64,000 nucleotides of DNA, taken from assembly GCF_017744045.1 (NCBI RefSeq), contig NZ_JAGHRD010000004.1; one strand, given 5' to 3'. A program made the position numbers and the translations under genes. The stretch comes from Pelagimonas sp017744045 (GTDB lineage Bacteria > Pseudomonadota > Alphaproteobacteria > Rhodobacterales > Rhodobacteraceae). Below, piece after piece: positions 33,897 to 42,825 of the stretch (position 1 is the stretch's first letter; every line of letters starts with the position of its first letter). The notes beneath the pieces were generated by a model. That model did no database searches, was not told the origin of the DNA, and saw nothing but the letters and a program-made list of their open reading frames with translations.

Positions 33897-34409
33897 GTGC
33901 GCCTGTTCTCACGGGCCCTCCGCCTGCTTGATTGGGCCACGCAGGGGGCAAACATTTTAGGCTCAGCGCTGATCATCGGCCTTGTCGTGATTATCTGCGT
34001 TGACGTGCTCGGGCGTGAAACCCTGGGCACCCCCCTGCCAGGTGTGCCCGAAATGGTGTCCTTATCGATTGTTGCGATCGTGTTTCTGCAAGTCCCACAG
34101 GCCTTCAAATCTGGCCGCCTGACGCGTTCGGACGGGTTGATCAACTGGTTGCATCAGAACAGCCCAACATTGGCGCGCCGTTTGGAAACCGGGTTCGAGC
34201 TTTTGGGCGCGCTCGTCATAGGCACGTTGATCTATGCGCATTGGCCGATCCTCATTCGCTCCATTCAGCGCGGGGATTTCGTCGGCTCTGTCGGCAATGT
34301 GACCTTTCCGACCTGGCCGGTGAAGCTGGCCATTCTCACGGGGGCGGTGCTTTTGCTGCTTCAGTTTCTGGCTCGCCCCCTGCGGCGCGCGATGGAGGAG
34401 GCGCGATGA
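33897..34409 (+). CDS. dctQ: TRAP transporter small permease (DctQ family)
   Basis: 170 residues starting at a GTG directly after the binding-protein stop (no spacing). Four membrane segments are expected and visible at about 17-38, 50-70, 95-115 and 130-155. It has the DctQ motif DVLGRETLGTPLPGVPEM. It forms the membrane complex with DctM, whose ATG overlaps the DctQ stop (ATGA at 34406-34409). The complex is driven by the sodium gradient. Confidence 0.87.
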   Translation: MRLFSRALRLLDWATQGANILGSALIIGLVVIICVDVLGRETLGTPLPGVPEMVSLSIVAIVFLQVPQAFKSGRLTRSDGLINWLHQNSPTLARRLETGFELLGALVIGTLIYAHWPILIRSIQRGDFVGSVGNVTFPTWPVKLAILTGAVLLLLQFLARPLRRAMEEAR

Positions 34410-35716
34410 CCCCCTTTGACATCGGCATTCTCAGCCTGCTTGCGATGGGCGGACTGGCAATCTGCGGGCTCTACATCCCCATCGCCTTGATCCTGTGTTC
34501 CTTTGTCGGCGTCTGGGCCATCAAGGGCAACGCGCTGCTGGCGGCAAAAATGCTGGGGTTGGCGGCGAATGACGCGATTTCCAGCTATTTTTTTGGCGTC
34601 GTGCCGGTCTTTGTCCTGATGGGCTTTCTCGTCTCTGAAAGCGGCATGGGCCGCGATGCTTTTGACGTCGCAAATGCCATGTTCAAGCGCATCAAAGGCG
34701 GTCTGGGTGTTGGCACGATTGCAGCCAATACGATTTTCGCGGCAATCACAGGAATTTCCATCGCATCCGCCGCCGTTTTCACCAAGATCGCGGTGCCTGA
34801 GCTGCGGCGGCATGGCTATGAAACCCGCTTTTCCGTGGGCCTCGTGGCAGGCAGCTCGGTGCTTGGCATGCTGATCCCACCGTCTCTGCTGCTGATCCTT
34901 TACGGATTGTTGACCGAGCAAAGTATCGGAGACCTCTTTCTGGCAGGGCTCGGTCCGGGGCTGGTTCTGGCCGTGCTTTTTGGGCTCGGCACGATCCTGA
35001 TGGCGATCTATTCGCCCGGCTTTGTCGGTCGTAATCTTGGCGATACCGGCGAGACCTATTCAGGGACCGAGCTGCTCAACAAAGGCCTGCCCATCGTTGT
35101 CTTGATCAGTCTTGTTCTGGGAGGGATCTATGCCGGATTCTTTACCCCTGTTGAGGCGGGAGCAATCGGAACCGCCGGGGCTTTCCTGATCGGTATCTTG
35201 AAACGACGCTTGTCTCTGTCTGCTTTGTGGCGCGTGCTGGTTGAAACCGGCATGATCACGGCGGCCATCTGTTTTTTGCTGATCGCCGCGCAAATGTATT
35301 CCCGCATGCTGGCCTTTTCGGGGGTGCCTGCCGGCTTTGGGGCTTATGTTGCGTCCGCTGATCTGACCATCTTGGGCATACTCCTGTTATATTGCCTTGT
35401 GGTGATCCTCTTGGGGATGATCCTCGACAGTGGCTCGATCATGCTGATCCTGGTGCCGTTGATGTTGCCGGTCGTGACAGCCCTGAATGTCGATCTGGTC
35501 TGGTTCGGCATCATCACCGTTATTGCGGTGGAAATCGGGCTACTCACCCCGCCATTTGGCATATCGGTCTATGTCATCAAAGCTTCTCTGGATGATCCGG
35601 AAATCGCGCTCAAGGACATTTTCATCGGGGCTGCGCCCTTTGCCTTGATGATGGTTGTCTGCCTCGCTCTGGTCATCCTGTTCCCGCCCCTCGCAACTGG
35701 CCTTTTGGGCCGATAG
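34406..35716 (+). CDS. dctM: TRAP transporter large permease (DctM family)
   Basis: 436 residues from ATG 34406; the frame is open back to 34241, but inside dctQ. About 11-12 hydrophobic segments fill its length, as in DctM (about 430 residues). GFFTPVEAGAIGTAGAF and MLIPPSLLLILYGLLTEQSIGDLFLAG are hallmark blocks of the ion transporter fold. It is the channel subunit for sodium-driven uptake with DctQ and DctP. Confidence 0.92.
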   Translation: MTPFDIGILSLLAMGGLAICGLYIPIALILCSFVGVWAIKGNALLAAKMLGLAANDAISSYFFGVVPVFVLMGFLVSESGMGRDAFDVANAMFKRIKGGLGVGTIAANTIFAAITGISIASAAVFTKIAVPELRRHGYETRFSVGLVAGSSVLGMLIPPSLLLILYGLLTEQSIGDLFLAGLGPGLVLAVLFGLGTILMAIYSPGFVGRNLGDTGETYSGTELLNKGLPIVVLISLVLGGIYAGFFTPVEAGAIGTAGAFLIGILKRRLSLSALWRVLVETGMITAAICFLLIAAQMYSRMLAFSGVPAGFGAYVASADLTILGILLLYCLVVILLGMILDSGSIMLILVPLMLPVVTALNVDLVWFGIITVIAVEIGLLTPPFGISVYVIKASLDDPEIALKDIFIGAAPFALMMVVCLALVILFPPLATGLLGR

Positions 35717-35724
35717 GAAATGCC

Positions 35725-36495
35725 ATGAAACTTGTCGACCTCGCGCGCCCGTTGGAAAACACGGATTATGCCGACCCCCCCGGTCTGGGCCCTCAGATCA
35801 CCTATATGAACCACGAGCAAACCGCGGATCAGCTACTTGGTTTTTTCCCAGGTGTCTCGCGTGATCAATTGCCCGGAGGCGAAGGCTGGGCCGTCGAAAG
35901 CGTGACCCTATCCACGCATAACGGCACCCATCTGGATGCGCCCTATCACTTTCACTCGACCATGGATGGCGGAAAGCGCGCCATCACGATAGACGAAGTG
36001 CCGCTGGAATGGTGCTGGGGCACGGGGGTCAAGCTCGACTTTCGCCATTTCGACGATGGTTATGTCGCCACGCCCGAGGATGTGGAACAAGAGCTGAATC
36101 GCATCGGACATGCGCTGTCACCCGGTGATATCGTGTTGGTGAACACCGCGGCAGGCGCGGCCTATGGCGAACCTCATTACGTGGCCACCGGATGCGGGAT
36201 CGGGCGCGCGGCAACGAATTACCTGTCCGAACGCGGTGTGAAGATAACGGGCACGGATGCCTGGAGCTGGGATGCGCCCTTTGTTCACACGGCCCGGCGG
36301 GTGGCAGAAACCGGTGATGCCTCCCTGATCTGGGAAGGACACCGCGCCGGGATCGACCGTTTGTATATGCATATGGAAAAACTGGGAAATCTGGAAAGCC
36401 TGCCCAGCACAGGTTTTGAGGTTATTTGCTTTCCCGTCAGCATCAAGGCCGCAAGCGCCGGATGGTGTCGGCCAGTTGCCGTGCTGAAGGACTGA
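35725..36495 (+). CDS. Cyclase-family metal hydrolase (kynurenine formamidase-like)
   Basis: 256 residues. The cyclase/KynB-like signature STHNGTHLDAPYHF gives the HxxGTHxDAPxH metal-binding residues. KITGTDAWSWDAPF lies in the C-terminal half. Relatives hydrolyse N-formylkynurenine, isatin or cyclic amides/lactones. There are no other kynurenine genes around, so the formamidase call is a family link, not a substrate. The gene starts 8 bases after dctM. Confidence 0.82.
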   Translation: MKLVDLARPLENTDYADPPGLGPQITYMNHEQTADQLLGFFPGVSRDQLPGGEGWAVESVTLSTHNGTHLDAPYHFHSTMDGGKRAITIDEVPLEWCWGTGVKLDFRHFDDGYVATPEDVEQELNRIGHALSPGDIVLVNTAAGAAYGEPHYVATGCGIGRAATNYLSERGVKITGTDAWSWDAPFVHTARRVAETGDASLIWEGHRAGIDRLYMHMEKLGNLESLPSTGFEVICFPVSIKAASAGWCRPVAVLKD

Positions 36496-36497
36496 CC

Positions 36498-37433
36498 ATG
36501 GCCAAAACCATCATTACCTGCGCCGTCACGGGCGGCATTGCCACGCCAACCATGTCGGACGCCCTGCCAGTCACACCCGAAAGCATCGGTGCCTCGGCCA
36601 AAGAGGCCGCCGATGCGGGCGCGGCCATTTTGCACCTGCATACGCGCAATCCTAAAAATGGTGCGCCGTCAGGTGCTGTCGAACATTTCGAGCCCTTCTT
36701 GCTTTTGCTGTTTTCGCAAACCAATGCCGTCCTGAACCTGACCACCGGCGGCTCTCCGGACATGTCCGTTAAGGATCGGCTGAAGGCGGCGCAGCATTAC
36801 CAACCCGAGATGTGTTCGCTTAATATGGGCTCGATCAACTTTGCGCTGCACCCGCTGGCGGATCGCTACACAGACTGGAAAGAGGATTGGGAAGAACCTT
36901 ATTTGCGCGGCACCGAAGACAATGTTTTTCGCAACACGTTCAAAGACATCCGCGAGATTGCCACGCTCCTGAACCCCACAGGTGTTCGTTATGAACATGA
37001 ATGTTACGATGTCGGCCATCTCTACAATCTGAAATTCTGCCTTGATCAGGGCCTCTTTCAGGCTCCGATCTTTATTCAGTTTGTCATGGGGGTGCTGGGC
37101 GGCATAGGGGCGGATGTCGACCAATTGCTCCATCTCAAACTAACCGCTGACCGGCTGTTTGGCTCTTCTTATCAATGGTCGGTTCTGGCGGCTGGCAGCC
37201 AGCAGATGCGCCTGGCCGCGGTGGCGGCGCAAATGGGCGGGCATGTACGCGTCGGGCTCGAGGATTCCCTGTTCATCGAACGTGGAAAACTGGCGCGATC
37301 AAACGCAGAGCAAGTCGACAAAATCCGCAAAATCCTGGAACTCCAGGGCAATCAAATCGCCTCCCCCGACGAGGCCCGGGCGATCCTGGGTCTCAAGGGC
37401 AAAGCCAAAACCCGGATCGGAGCAGAGGCATGA
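36498..37433 (+). CDS. BKACE (beta-keto acid cleavage enzyme, DUF849)
   Basis: 311 residues from ATG 36498, two bases after the preceding stop. The DUF849 fold is seen in the N-terminal TCAVTGGI and in HLHTRNPKNGAPS, NLTTGGSPDM and GHVRVGLEDSLF. BKACE enzymes condense a beta-keto acid with acetyl-CoA and split it to acetoacetate plus a new acyl-CoA, first known from lysine fermentation (Kce). It points to a beta-keto acid intermediate in this operon's pathway. The stop overlaps the next start (ATGA). Confidence 0.9.
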   Translation: MAKTIITCAVTGGIATPTMSDALPVTPESIGASAKEAADAGAAILHLHTRNPKNGAPSGAVEHFEPFLLLLFSQTNAVLNLTTGGSPDMSVKDRLKAAQHYQPEMCSLNMGSINFALHPLADRYTDWKEDWEEPYLRGTEDNVFRNTFKDIREIATLLNPTGVRYEHECYDVGHLYNLKFCLDQGLFQAPIFIQFVMGVLGGIGADVDQLLHLKLTADRLFGSSYQWSVLAAGSQQMRLAAVAAQMGGHVRVGLEDSLFIERGKLARSNAEQVDKIRKILELQGNQIASPDEARAILGLKGKAKTRIGAEA

Positions 37434-38005
37434 CCCAAATCGTTACCCGCGCGGCATCCAAACCCGAATTGGCCACCATGCCCCCTTTTCCAAAACCGGT
37501 TATCACACCGGGCGAACCCATCCGCTTTGCCTATGAGGTTATGGCCGAACCGGGGCCTGGTCAGTCCAAACGCGGGGTGATCATCAGCCCGCGCGCCGAT
37601 TACAGCTCGTGGGAGGTGCTTTGCGACGAAGGCACGGCCATGGGCGGCGATGATGCAGCGCCATCACCTTTGGGTTACCTGATCATGGGGGTGGCCTTTT
37701 GTTTGCTGACGCATATCCAGGGCTACCTTCACAAAGCCCCCATGCAGATCGACAAGATCAAGGTCGAGATCCGCGCCGAATATGGCACCCTGCCCCCAGA
37801 GCCGGATCAGGGTCAGCAGGGCGCGGGCCTGTGCGACGCCTACACCGCTCATGTGATCATAGACAGCCCTGAACCACAGGAAAAACTGGAAAACCTGATC
37901 CGGGTTTGTCGCGATGCCTGCATGGCGATTGCCACTGTCGCCACAGCGGTGCCGACCAGCACGCGTGTTTTCATCAATGGAACAGAGAATGGGGTTGAGG
38001 TCTGA
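37430..38005 (+). CDS. OsmC-family protein
   Basis: 191 residues from ATG 37430. The frame is open to 37175 but inside the BKACE gene. OsmC-like features are the PSPLGYLIMGVAFCLLTHIQ helix (first reactive Cys) and the CRDACMAIATVATAVPTS segment (second Cys pair). OsmC/Ohr proteins reduce organic hydroperoxides through such cysteines, but in catabolic operons their role is unclear. It is coupled to BKACE and to the next gene, which starts immediately after its stop. Confidence 0.75.
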   Translation: MTQIVTRAASKPELATMPPFPKPVITPGEPIRFAYEVMAEPGPGQSKRGVIISPRADYSSWEVLCDEGTAMGGDDAAPSPLGYLIMGVAFCLLTHIQGYLHKAPMQIDKIKVEIRAEYGTLPPEPDQGQQGAGLCDAYTAHVIIDSPEPQEKLENLIRVCRDACMAIATVATAVPTSTRVFINGTENGVEV

Positions 38006-38983
38006 ATGAGACTTGTCACACTCGCAAACGAGACCCGCGATGGGCACCTTCATGTGGTCAGCCAGGATGGCAAACGTGCCCTGCCGGTTAACGCCGCCAA
38101 AACGCTACAAGAGGCGATGGAAAGCTGGGACGCAATCCTTCCCGACCTCCAAACCCTGTCTTCCGAAGTCGAAGACAGCGGTGAACCTTTTGCGCCAAAC
38201 CAGGCCCTGGCCCCTTTTCCGCGTGCGGTTCAATGGCTGGATGGGTCCGCCTTTGAGACCCATGCGCTTTTGATCCAACAGGCTTGGGGCATGCCGGTGA
38301 CGGGCCTGCCCGACCGCCCATTGATGTATCAGGGCCTGTCTGACCGTTTCCTTGCTCCGACACAAACCGCCATCTTCCCCTCTGCTGAGGACGGCATCGA
38401 CTTTGAAGGTGAATTCGGCGTGATCCTGGGGGACGTTCCCATGGGCACATCTGCAAAGGACGCTCTTCGATATGTCCGCCTCATCGTCCTGATCAATGAT
38501 TGGAGCCTGCGCGCCCTTGGCCCCATTGAAATGGCCACCGGGTTTGGTTGGCTGCAATGCAAGCCTGCCTGCTCAATCGCACCTTTTGCGGTCACCCCGG
38601 ATGAGCTGGGCAGCGCATGGCGTGACGGTCGGGTTGGCCTGTCGCTCAACATCCACCGCAATGGCCAGGCGTTCGGGAAAGCAAATGGCGCGCAAATGAA
38701 ATTCGGTTTTGACGAGCTGATCGCCCATGCTGCCTATTCCCGCGATTTGCCCGCCGGAACGATCCTTGGCTCTGGGACAGTGGCCAATGTGAACTATGCT
38801 GAGGTGGGTTCTAGTTGCATCGCCGAGCGCCGCGCCATCGAACTGATCGAAACCGGAACCAGCGAAACGCCATTTCTGACCGAGGGCGACCGCGTCACGA
38901 TGTCGGCCCAGGGACCGGAGGGCAACGATATTTTCGGCGCGATCGACCAGAGTATTCAACTGGTAAAGGCTACCGGGGCCTAG
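38006..38983 (+). CDS. Fumarylacetoacetate hydrolase-family protein
   Basis: 325 residues. The FAH fold is shown by DGIDFEGEFGVILGD (the ExE metal ligands), LINDWSLRALGPIEM and the catalytic domain end GSGTVANVNYAEVGSSCIAERR. These enzymes split C-C bonds of 1,3-diketones or decarboxylate/hydrate keto acids. With BKACE and the cyclase it implies breakdown of an oxo acid, possibly from a ring compound (inference). It starts at 38006, immediately after the OsmC stop, and ends the operon. Confidence 0.85.
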   Translation: MRLVTLANETRDGHLHVVSQDGKRALPVNAAKTLQEAMESWDAILPDLQTLSSEVEDSGEPFAPNQALAPFPRAVQWLDGSAFETHALLIQQAWGMPVTGLPDRPLMYQGLSDRFLAPTQTAIFPSAEDGIDFEGEFGVILGDVPMGTSAKDALRYVRLIVLINDWSLRALGPIEMATGFGWLQCKPACSIAPFAVTPDELGSAWRDGRVGLSLNIHRNGQAFGKANGAQMKFGFDELIAHAAYSRDLPAGTILGSGTVANVNYAEVGSSCIAERRAIELIETGTSETPFLTEGDRVTMSAQGPEGNDIFGAIDQSIQLVKATGA

Positions 38984-39145
38984 TCACCTGGAACTGAAAT
39001 CCGCAACATAGACAATTCGTAACCACACAGGTTCGCGCCCGGCACCGAGGGTGGGCGCGAATAAGCTTGGCAATCGGGTTTCGGCATCAAATTGCGGTGC
39101 AGCTTGTTGAAACGTTGAGACGAATTCGCGCCCGCCCTGGGGGCG

Positions 39146-39181
39146 GGGTCGGGCGCGAACCGGATCGCAAGCGATCCGGGA
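39146..39181. repeat. 36-base palindromic intergenic repeat, copy 1
   Basis: Differs from the copy at 43631-43666 by one base. The stem CCGGATCGC/GCGATCCGG has a 2-base loop. It looks like a REP-type element. Confidence 0.7.
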
Positions 39182-39229
39182 ACATCTTTCTATGACAAGG
39201 ATTTCGGTTCCGGGTGACTAGGGTCAGGA

Positions 39230-39262
39230 CCCGGTGGCAGCACCCCGCCACCGGGCTTTGTT
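39230..39262 (+). terminator. Hairpin terminator after the FAH operon
   Basis: CCCGGTGGC pairs with GCCACCGGG around an 8-base loop and is followed by CTTTGTT. It would end the plus-strand TRAP/catabolic operon and lies 23 bases before the end of the convergent alcohol dehydrogenase gene. Confidence 0.55.
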
Positions 39263-39277
39263 GACAAATCCCAACAG

Positions 39278-40435
39278 CTACTCGATCGGCAAAGCCGCCA
39301 CAAACCCTGCCATTTCGTCCAGATCCTCGCGGCTGATCGGGCAGGCGGCGTTTTGTGACATGGAGAAATTGGCCTCGCTTTTCATCGCCTCGGCGATCTC
39401 TGCGGCGCTCAGGCCTTTGCAGCTTTCGGGCAGGGCGCGGGCGATGCCGATTTCGCGCATGAATGCGGCAAAGACCCCGGGCAAGGCCGCGGCCTCCTCA
39501 GCGCCGCCCATCGCCAGGGATGCGGCGGCATAAAGATCCGCCCCCTCAGCGCGCTGGACCAGCCAAGGCAAGGACACTTCAAGCGCCAGCCCCGTGGCGC
39601 GCCCATGATGGATCGGGGCCAAGGAGCCAAGCGCATGGCTGATATTATGGCCCATATGCGTATTGCAATTATGCAGGGCCAAACCAGCCAGCATGCTGGC
39701 CCACAAGACGCGGCCTCGCACCTCGATATCGCTGCCATCCGCCACGGCGCGCGGCAGATCCTTGGACAGGATGCGCAGAGCCTCCAACCCATAAAGCACG
39801 CCTGCCGGGCTGGTGCTCTTGGCGGTTGCGCCTTCTAAGGCGTGGGCCACGGCGTCGATCCCGGTCCAGGCGGTCAAGAAAGGCGGCAAGCTCAGTGTCA
39901 GTTCCGGGTCCAGCACCGCCTGGGCAAAAGCCAGCTCTTCGCCCCAATACCAATTCTTGACGCCCTCCGGGGTGGAAACGATCGAGGTGCGCGTGACCTC
40001 GGACCCGGTGCCAGCGGTTGTGGGGATCGCAATGGAGGGCAGCCGATCCCCGGGCAAGGGTTTGGCCGCCAAAGCGTAATAGCGCGCCGGTTTGTCCGCC
40101 TTGGCAATGGTCGCCACCAATTTGGCTGTGTCCATCGCAGCGCCGCCGCCCAAGCCAATGACACAACGCGCCCCGGCATCCCGGGCACGGGCGCATAGAT
40201 CGTCAACAAGAGTTTCCTTGGGCTCGCCCGCAACCTCAGCCGCGACCACATAATCGATCCCCCCGGCATCCAGCCCTGCGGTCAGCTTGTCCACGACACC
40301 AAACTCCACCAGTGCAGCGTCGCAAACCACCAACACAGGGCCGCCGCCCAGACCTGCCACCAGATCCGCCACTTTTTTGATACGCCCTGCCCCGAAGGTC
40401 ACCGGTGGCGTCTTGCCCATGTTGAAAGTCTGCAT
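39278..40435 (-). CDS. Iron-containing alcohol dehydrogenase
   Basis: 385 residues from ATG 40435 (GGGGGGA upstream); the open frame reaches 40543 with unlike residues. The nucleotide-binding loop GLGGGAAMDTAKL and the metal-binding stretch with HALEGATAKSTSP, HNCNTHMGHNISHALGS (His residues) are typical of Fe-ADH family III enzymes, such as lactaldehyde or 1,3-propanediol dehydrogenase and maleylacetate reductase. The substrate is unknown. It is a single gene with 184 bases before the next. Confidence 0.88.
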   Translation of the reverse strand: MQTFNMGKTPPVTFGAGRIKKVADLVAGLGGGPVLVVCDAALVEFGVVDKLTAGLDAGGIDYVVAAEVAGEPKETLVDDLCARARDAGARCVIGLGGGAAMDTAKLVATIAKADKPARYYALAAKPLPGDRLPSIAIPTTAGTGSEVTRTSIVSTPEGVKNWYWGEELAFAQAVLDPELTLSLPPFLTAWTGIDAVAHALEGATAKSTSPAGVLYGLEALRILSKDLPRAVADGSDIEVRGRVLWASMLAGLALHNCNTHMGHNISHALGSLAPIHHGRATGLALEVSLPWLVQRAEGADLYAAASLAMGGAEEAAALPGVFAAFMREIGIARALPESCKGLSAAEIAEAMKSEANFSMSQNAACPISREDLDEMAGFVAALPIE

Positions 40436-40619
40436 AGCGTCCCCCCTTATAACGTCCTGAAAAAGTCTTGTTCGGGTATTTGTGTCGCCCAGCTTGGCCA
40501 GAAACACGCCCGTCTGCGACAACAGTTGTCGCGATCCACGCAACGCACCAGCGCAATCAGATCAAAACGCACAAGACGTTACGTAACAAGGGTTTTCCTC
40601 TTAGGGTCAGGAGCTAACG

Positions 40620-41654
40620 CTAAAACCCGCCTGCCTGAACAAACAACGTCAGGCTGAGCCAAAGGACCAGGCCGCCGACCAGCACCTGCACCACCGGCAC
40701 CACCAGTTGCAGCGTGCCGAACCGGCCTGCCGACAAAAAAGTCATGGTCCGCGCGGCCACGCTGGATACGGCCACCACGCTGGTAAACAGCGCCGTGCCC
40801 AGCCCCATGATCATCGCCGCCGCCGCGCCGATCCAAAACAGCTGCATTTGCCAGGCAATGACCAGCAGGAAAATCGCCCCGGTACAGGGGCGGATGGCGA
40901 TACTGCCCACCAGGGCAACCGTGTCCCGCCAGGATGTCAGATTGCTGACCTGGGCCAGCGTCGGGCCATGCGCATGACCGCAGTCACACGACTCATCCGG
41001 GTCGGCAAACATCCGAAAGGACCCGCCGGTATCGCCGCCCTGCCCGCCTGAATTTTGCGTGAATTCCTGCGCCAGTCGCAATCCGAATTGCGGCATGAAC
41101 GCTTCGGAATGTGCCCCCACGGCTTCCAACGATACCGGGGCGCTTGCCTCCTTTGGCGCAGATTTCAACTGGCCGTGCAACAATCGCGCCCCGCGCCAGA
41201 TCAGAAACCCGCCAACCGCCGCAATCGCCAAATAGCTGGCTGGGGCCAGAATGGTTTCGGCCAGATTGGTTATGCTGCGGGCCGAGACATCCAGCAGCCA
41301 GAACCCACCATAAACGATGATTATCGCCCAGATCGATTGCGCAAGGCTCGACACCACCGACAGCGACAAAAGCCGCCGCGCGCTGACCGAGGTGCTCAGA
41401 CCAACGCCGCCAATCAACGCCTTGCCATGGCCGGGCCCCACCGCATGGAAAAACCCATAGGCCCCCGCCGCCGCGAACAGGGCCACCATGGCCCCCAGAT
41501 CTCCGGCACGAATGGCGCGAATAGCCCCGGCCATCTGGCCCTGAACCGCGCGCTGGTTGTCCCGTGCCCATTGCACAACCGCCTGTGCATCAACCAGCGC
41601 ATAGACCGCCAAACCGGCCCCGACCAAGACCAAAAGCACCAGGATCAATCGCAT
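40620..41654 (-). CDS. NicO/RcnA-family metal transporter
   Basis: 344 residues with about seven membrane segments. The NicO motif HAVGPGHGKALIGG (about 70-83) and a cytoplasmic loop ending in CDCGHAHG, likely metal-binding, are seen. Family members move nickel, cobalt or possibly zinc. It is paired with the DUF1007 gene, overlapping it by 10 bases. The same pair in Haemophilus (ZevAB) has been linked to zinc use, so the metal here is open. Confidence 0.82.
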   Translation of the reverse strand: MRLILVLLVLVGAGLAVYALVDAQAVVQWARDNQRAVQGQMAGAIRAIRAGDLGAMVALFAAAGAYGFFHAVGPGHGKALIGGVGLSTSVSARRLLSLSVVSSLAQSIWAIIIVYGGFWLLDVSARSITNLAETILAPASYLAIAAVGGFLIWRGARLLHGQLKSAPKEASAPVSLEAVGAHSEAFMPQFGLRLAQEFTQNSGGQGGDTGGSFRMFADPDESCDCGHAHGPTLAQVSNLTSWRDTVALVGSIAIRPCTGAIFLLVIAWQMQLFWIGAAAAMIMGLGTALFTSVVAVSSVAARTMTFLSAGRFGTLQLVVPVVQVLVGGLVLWLSLTLFVQAGGF

Positions 41655-42352
41655 GTGACGCTAATCCTATCCGCAAAAAAGGACCCGACATTTTCAATAT
41701 CCGACGTTTCCTCGCGGCTGAGCTTGGCCAGCACGTCGAGCAAGGCGCGATCCTGACTGTTTGGGTCAAACAAGGCGACCTTGGCCGTGCACCCTTCGGC
41801 CGCGCCAATCAGCTTTGGCGCTTCTGTCAGGCTGAAATCAAAGAAATAGGTGGATTCATAGAACGCCACCTCAATCGCGCCCCCGGACGCGGAAATCGGC
41901 GTTTCAAGACGGCGGGTAAAGCGCATGTGCAGCCGTCCATCGACAACATCGACGCGGGTGTTTTCTGGCCAGGCCAAAACCTGCATGGCCCCGCCCGCGC
42001 CCAAATGGGCCGAGCCATCAAAATCCGGGGGAAATTCGGAAAGACGCCTCTGCAACTCCTGACGGTCAGCCTCATCCAGGCCGCCATCAGCGTTCAGCAT
42101 CATCTCATTTTCGGCCAACATGTAGAGCGTTTCAAACGGATCATAAATCCAGGTGATTTCCAACGCTTCCAACTGCCGGTCCGGCCCAAAGCGGAAATCG
42201 ACCCCACCGTCAATGAACACATGCGGATGGGCCAAGGCGGGGGTTGAAAACCCAACCGCCGCCGCCAGGGTGGCAAGCGCGAAACAGCAATGTTTGGTGA
42301 TCCGGCCCAAAGCCGCCCCAAATGATATGCCTGTCCGCGCCTGCTGATTCAT
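41645..42352 (-). CDS. DUF1007 periplasmic protein (ZevA-like)
   Basis: 235 residues with an N-terminal hydrophobic stretch ending in AHPHVFIDGG, where LAHPHVFID is the DUF1007 signature just after signal cleavage. The mature N-terminal HPH is a plausible metal ligand. It belongs with the NicO gene downstream. Its ATG overlaps the preceding stop (TGATG at 42350-42354). Confidence 0.82.
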   Translation of the reverse strand: MNQQARTGISFGAALGRITKHCCFALATLAAAVGFSTPALAHPHVFIDGGVDFRFGPDRQLEALEITWIYDPFETLYMLAENEMMLNADGGLDEADRQELQRRLSEFPPDFDGSAHLGAGGAMQVLAWPENTRVDVVDGRLHMRFTRRLETPISASGGAIEVAFYESTYFFDFSLTEAPKLIGAAEGCTAKVALFDPNSQDRALLDVLAKLSREETSDIENVGSFFADRISVTCD

Positions 42353-42825
42353 CAGGGCTGATATGGCAAAGACGAATGGTGCAGCACAATGCGCAGCACG
42401 CCGTCCTTGTCCTTTTTGTAGCCAAAGCTTTTGTCGACTTGGGTCATTGCACCCTCAGCATTAAAGAGCTTGAAACCGCCCGCCCACAACGCGATGTCAC
42501 CATCGATAAAGCTGGTCGCCGTGATGTGTTCCCACTTGAGCCAGCCCAATCGTCCGAAACCTTGGTCATTGGGATATGCTGGCTCTTCGCCAATATAATA
42601 CGCCAATGCGCCCTCAAAAGTCGGCCGGAATGTTTGGTCACCGCTTGCTAGTGTTGGTTTAAACAGAACAGGGCCCAGATCAAAGCCGTAAACCTCGGTC
42701 AGAAACTTTTTGGCAGTGTCTCGGGCCGCGTCAATGCCGCTCTCTTTGTCGGCTTTTGAAATTGAAACCAACCCAGCTCCCCAAGTTTCGCGGGCTGCCG
42801 TCATCTCTGCTTCGGTAATGGGCAT
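42352..42825 (-). CDS. Small NTF2-like hypothetical protein
   Basis: 157 residues, no signal peptide. The pattern of a helical N-terminus (ITEAEMTAARETWGAGLVSIS) and strands ending VLRIVLHHSSLPYQP fits the NTF2/SnoaL-like superfamily, where HHS(S)xP is a common last strand in YybH/DUF4440-like proteins. It overlaps the DUF1007 start by one base, so it may be co-transcribed with the metal transporter pair. Function unknown. Confidence 0.6.
   Translation of the reverse strand: MPITEAEMTAARETWGAGLVSISKADKESGIDAARDTAKKFLTEVYGFDLGPVLFKPTLASGDQTFRPTFEGALAYYIGEEPAYPNDQGFGRLGWLKWEHITATSFIDGDIALWAGGFKLFNAEGAMTQVDKSFGYKKDKDGVLRIVLHHSSLPYQP

Larger units (their letters stand above)
38984..39277. other. 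Structured intergenic region between convergent genes
   Basis: About 290 bases rich in palindromes: TTCGCGCCC/GGGCGCGAA twice (39032-39061 and 39125-39159), one copy of a 36-base repeat also found at 43631 (39146-39181) and a hairpin CCCGGTGGC/GCCACCGGG (39230-39255) followed by CTTTGTT. No gene is seen. Confidence 0.6.

Noticed and set aside
35725..36495. Kynurenine formamidase kynB in a tryptophan pathway
   Set aside because: There are no kynureninase or tryptophan dioxygenase genes nearby; only the family motif supports the name.
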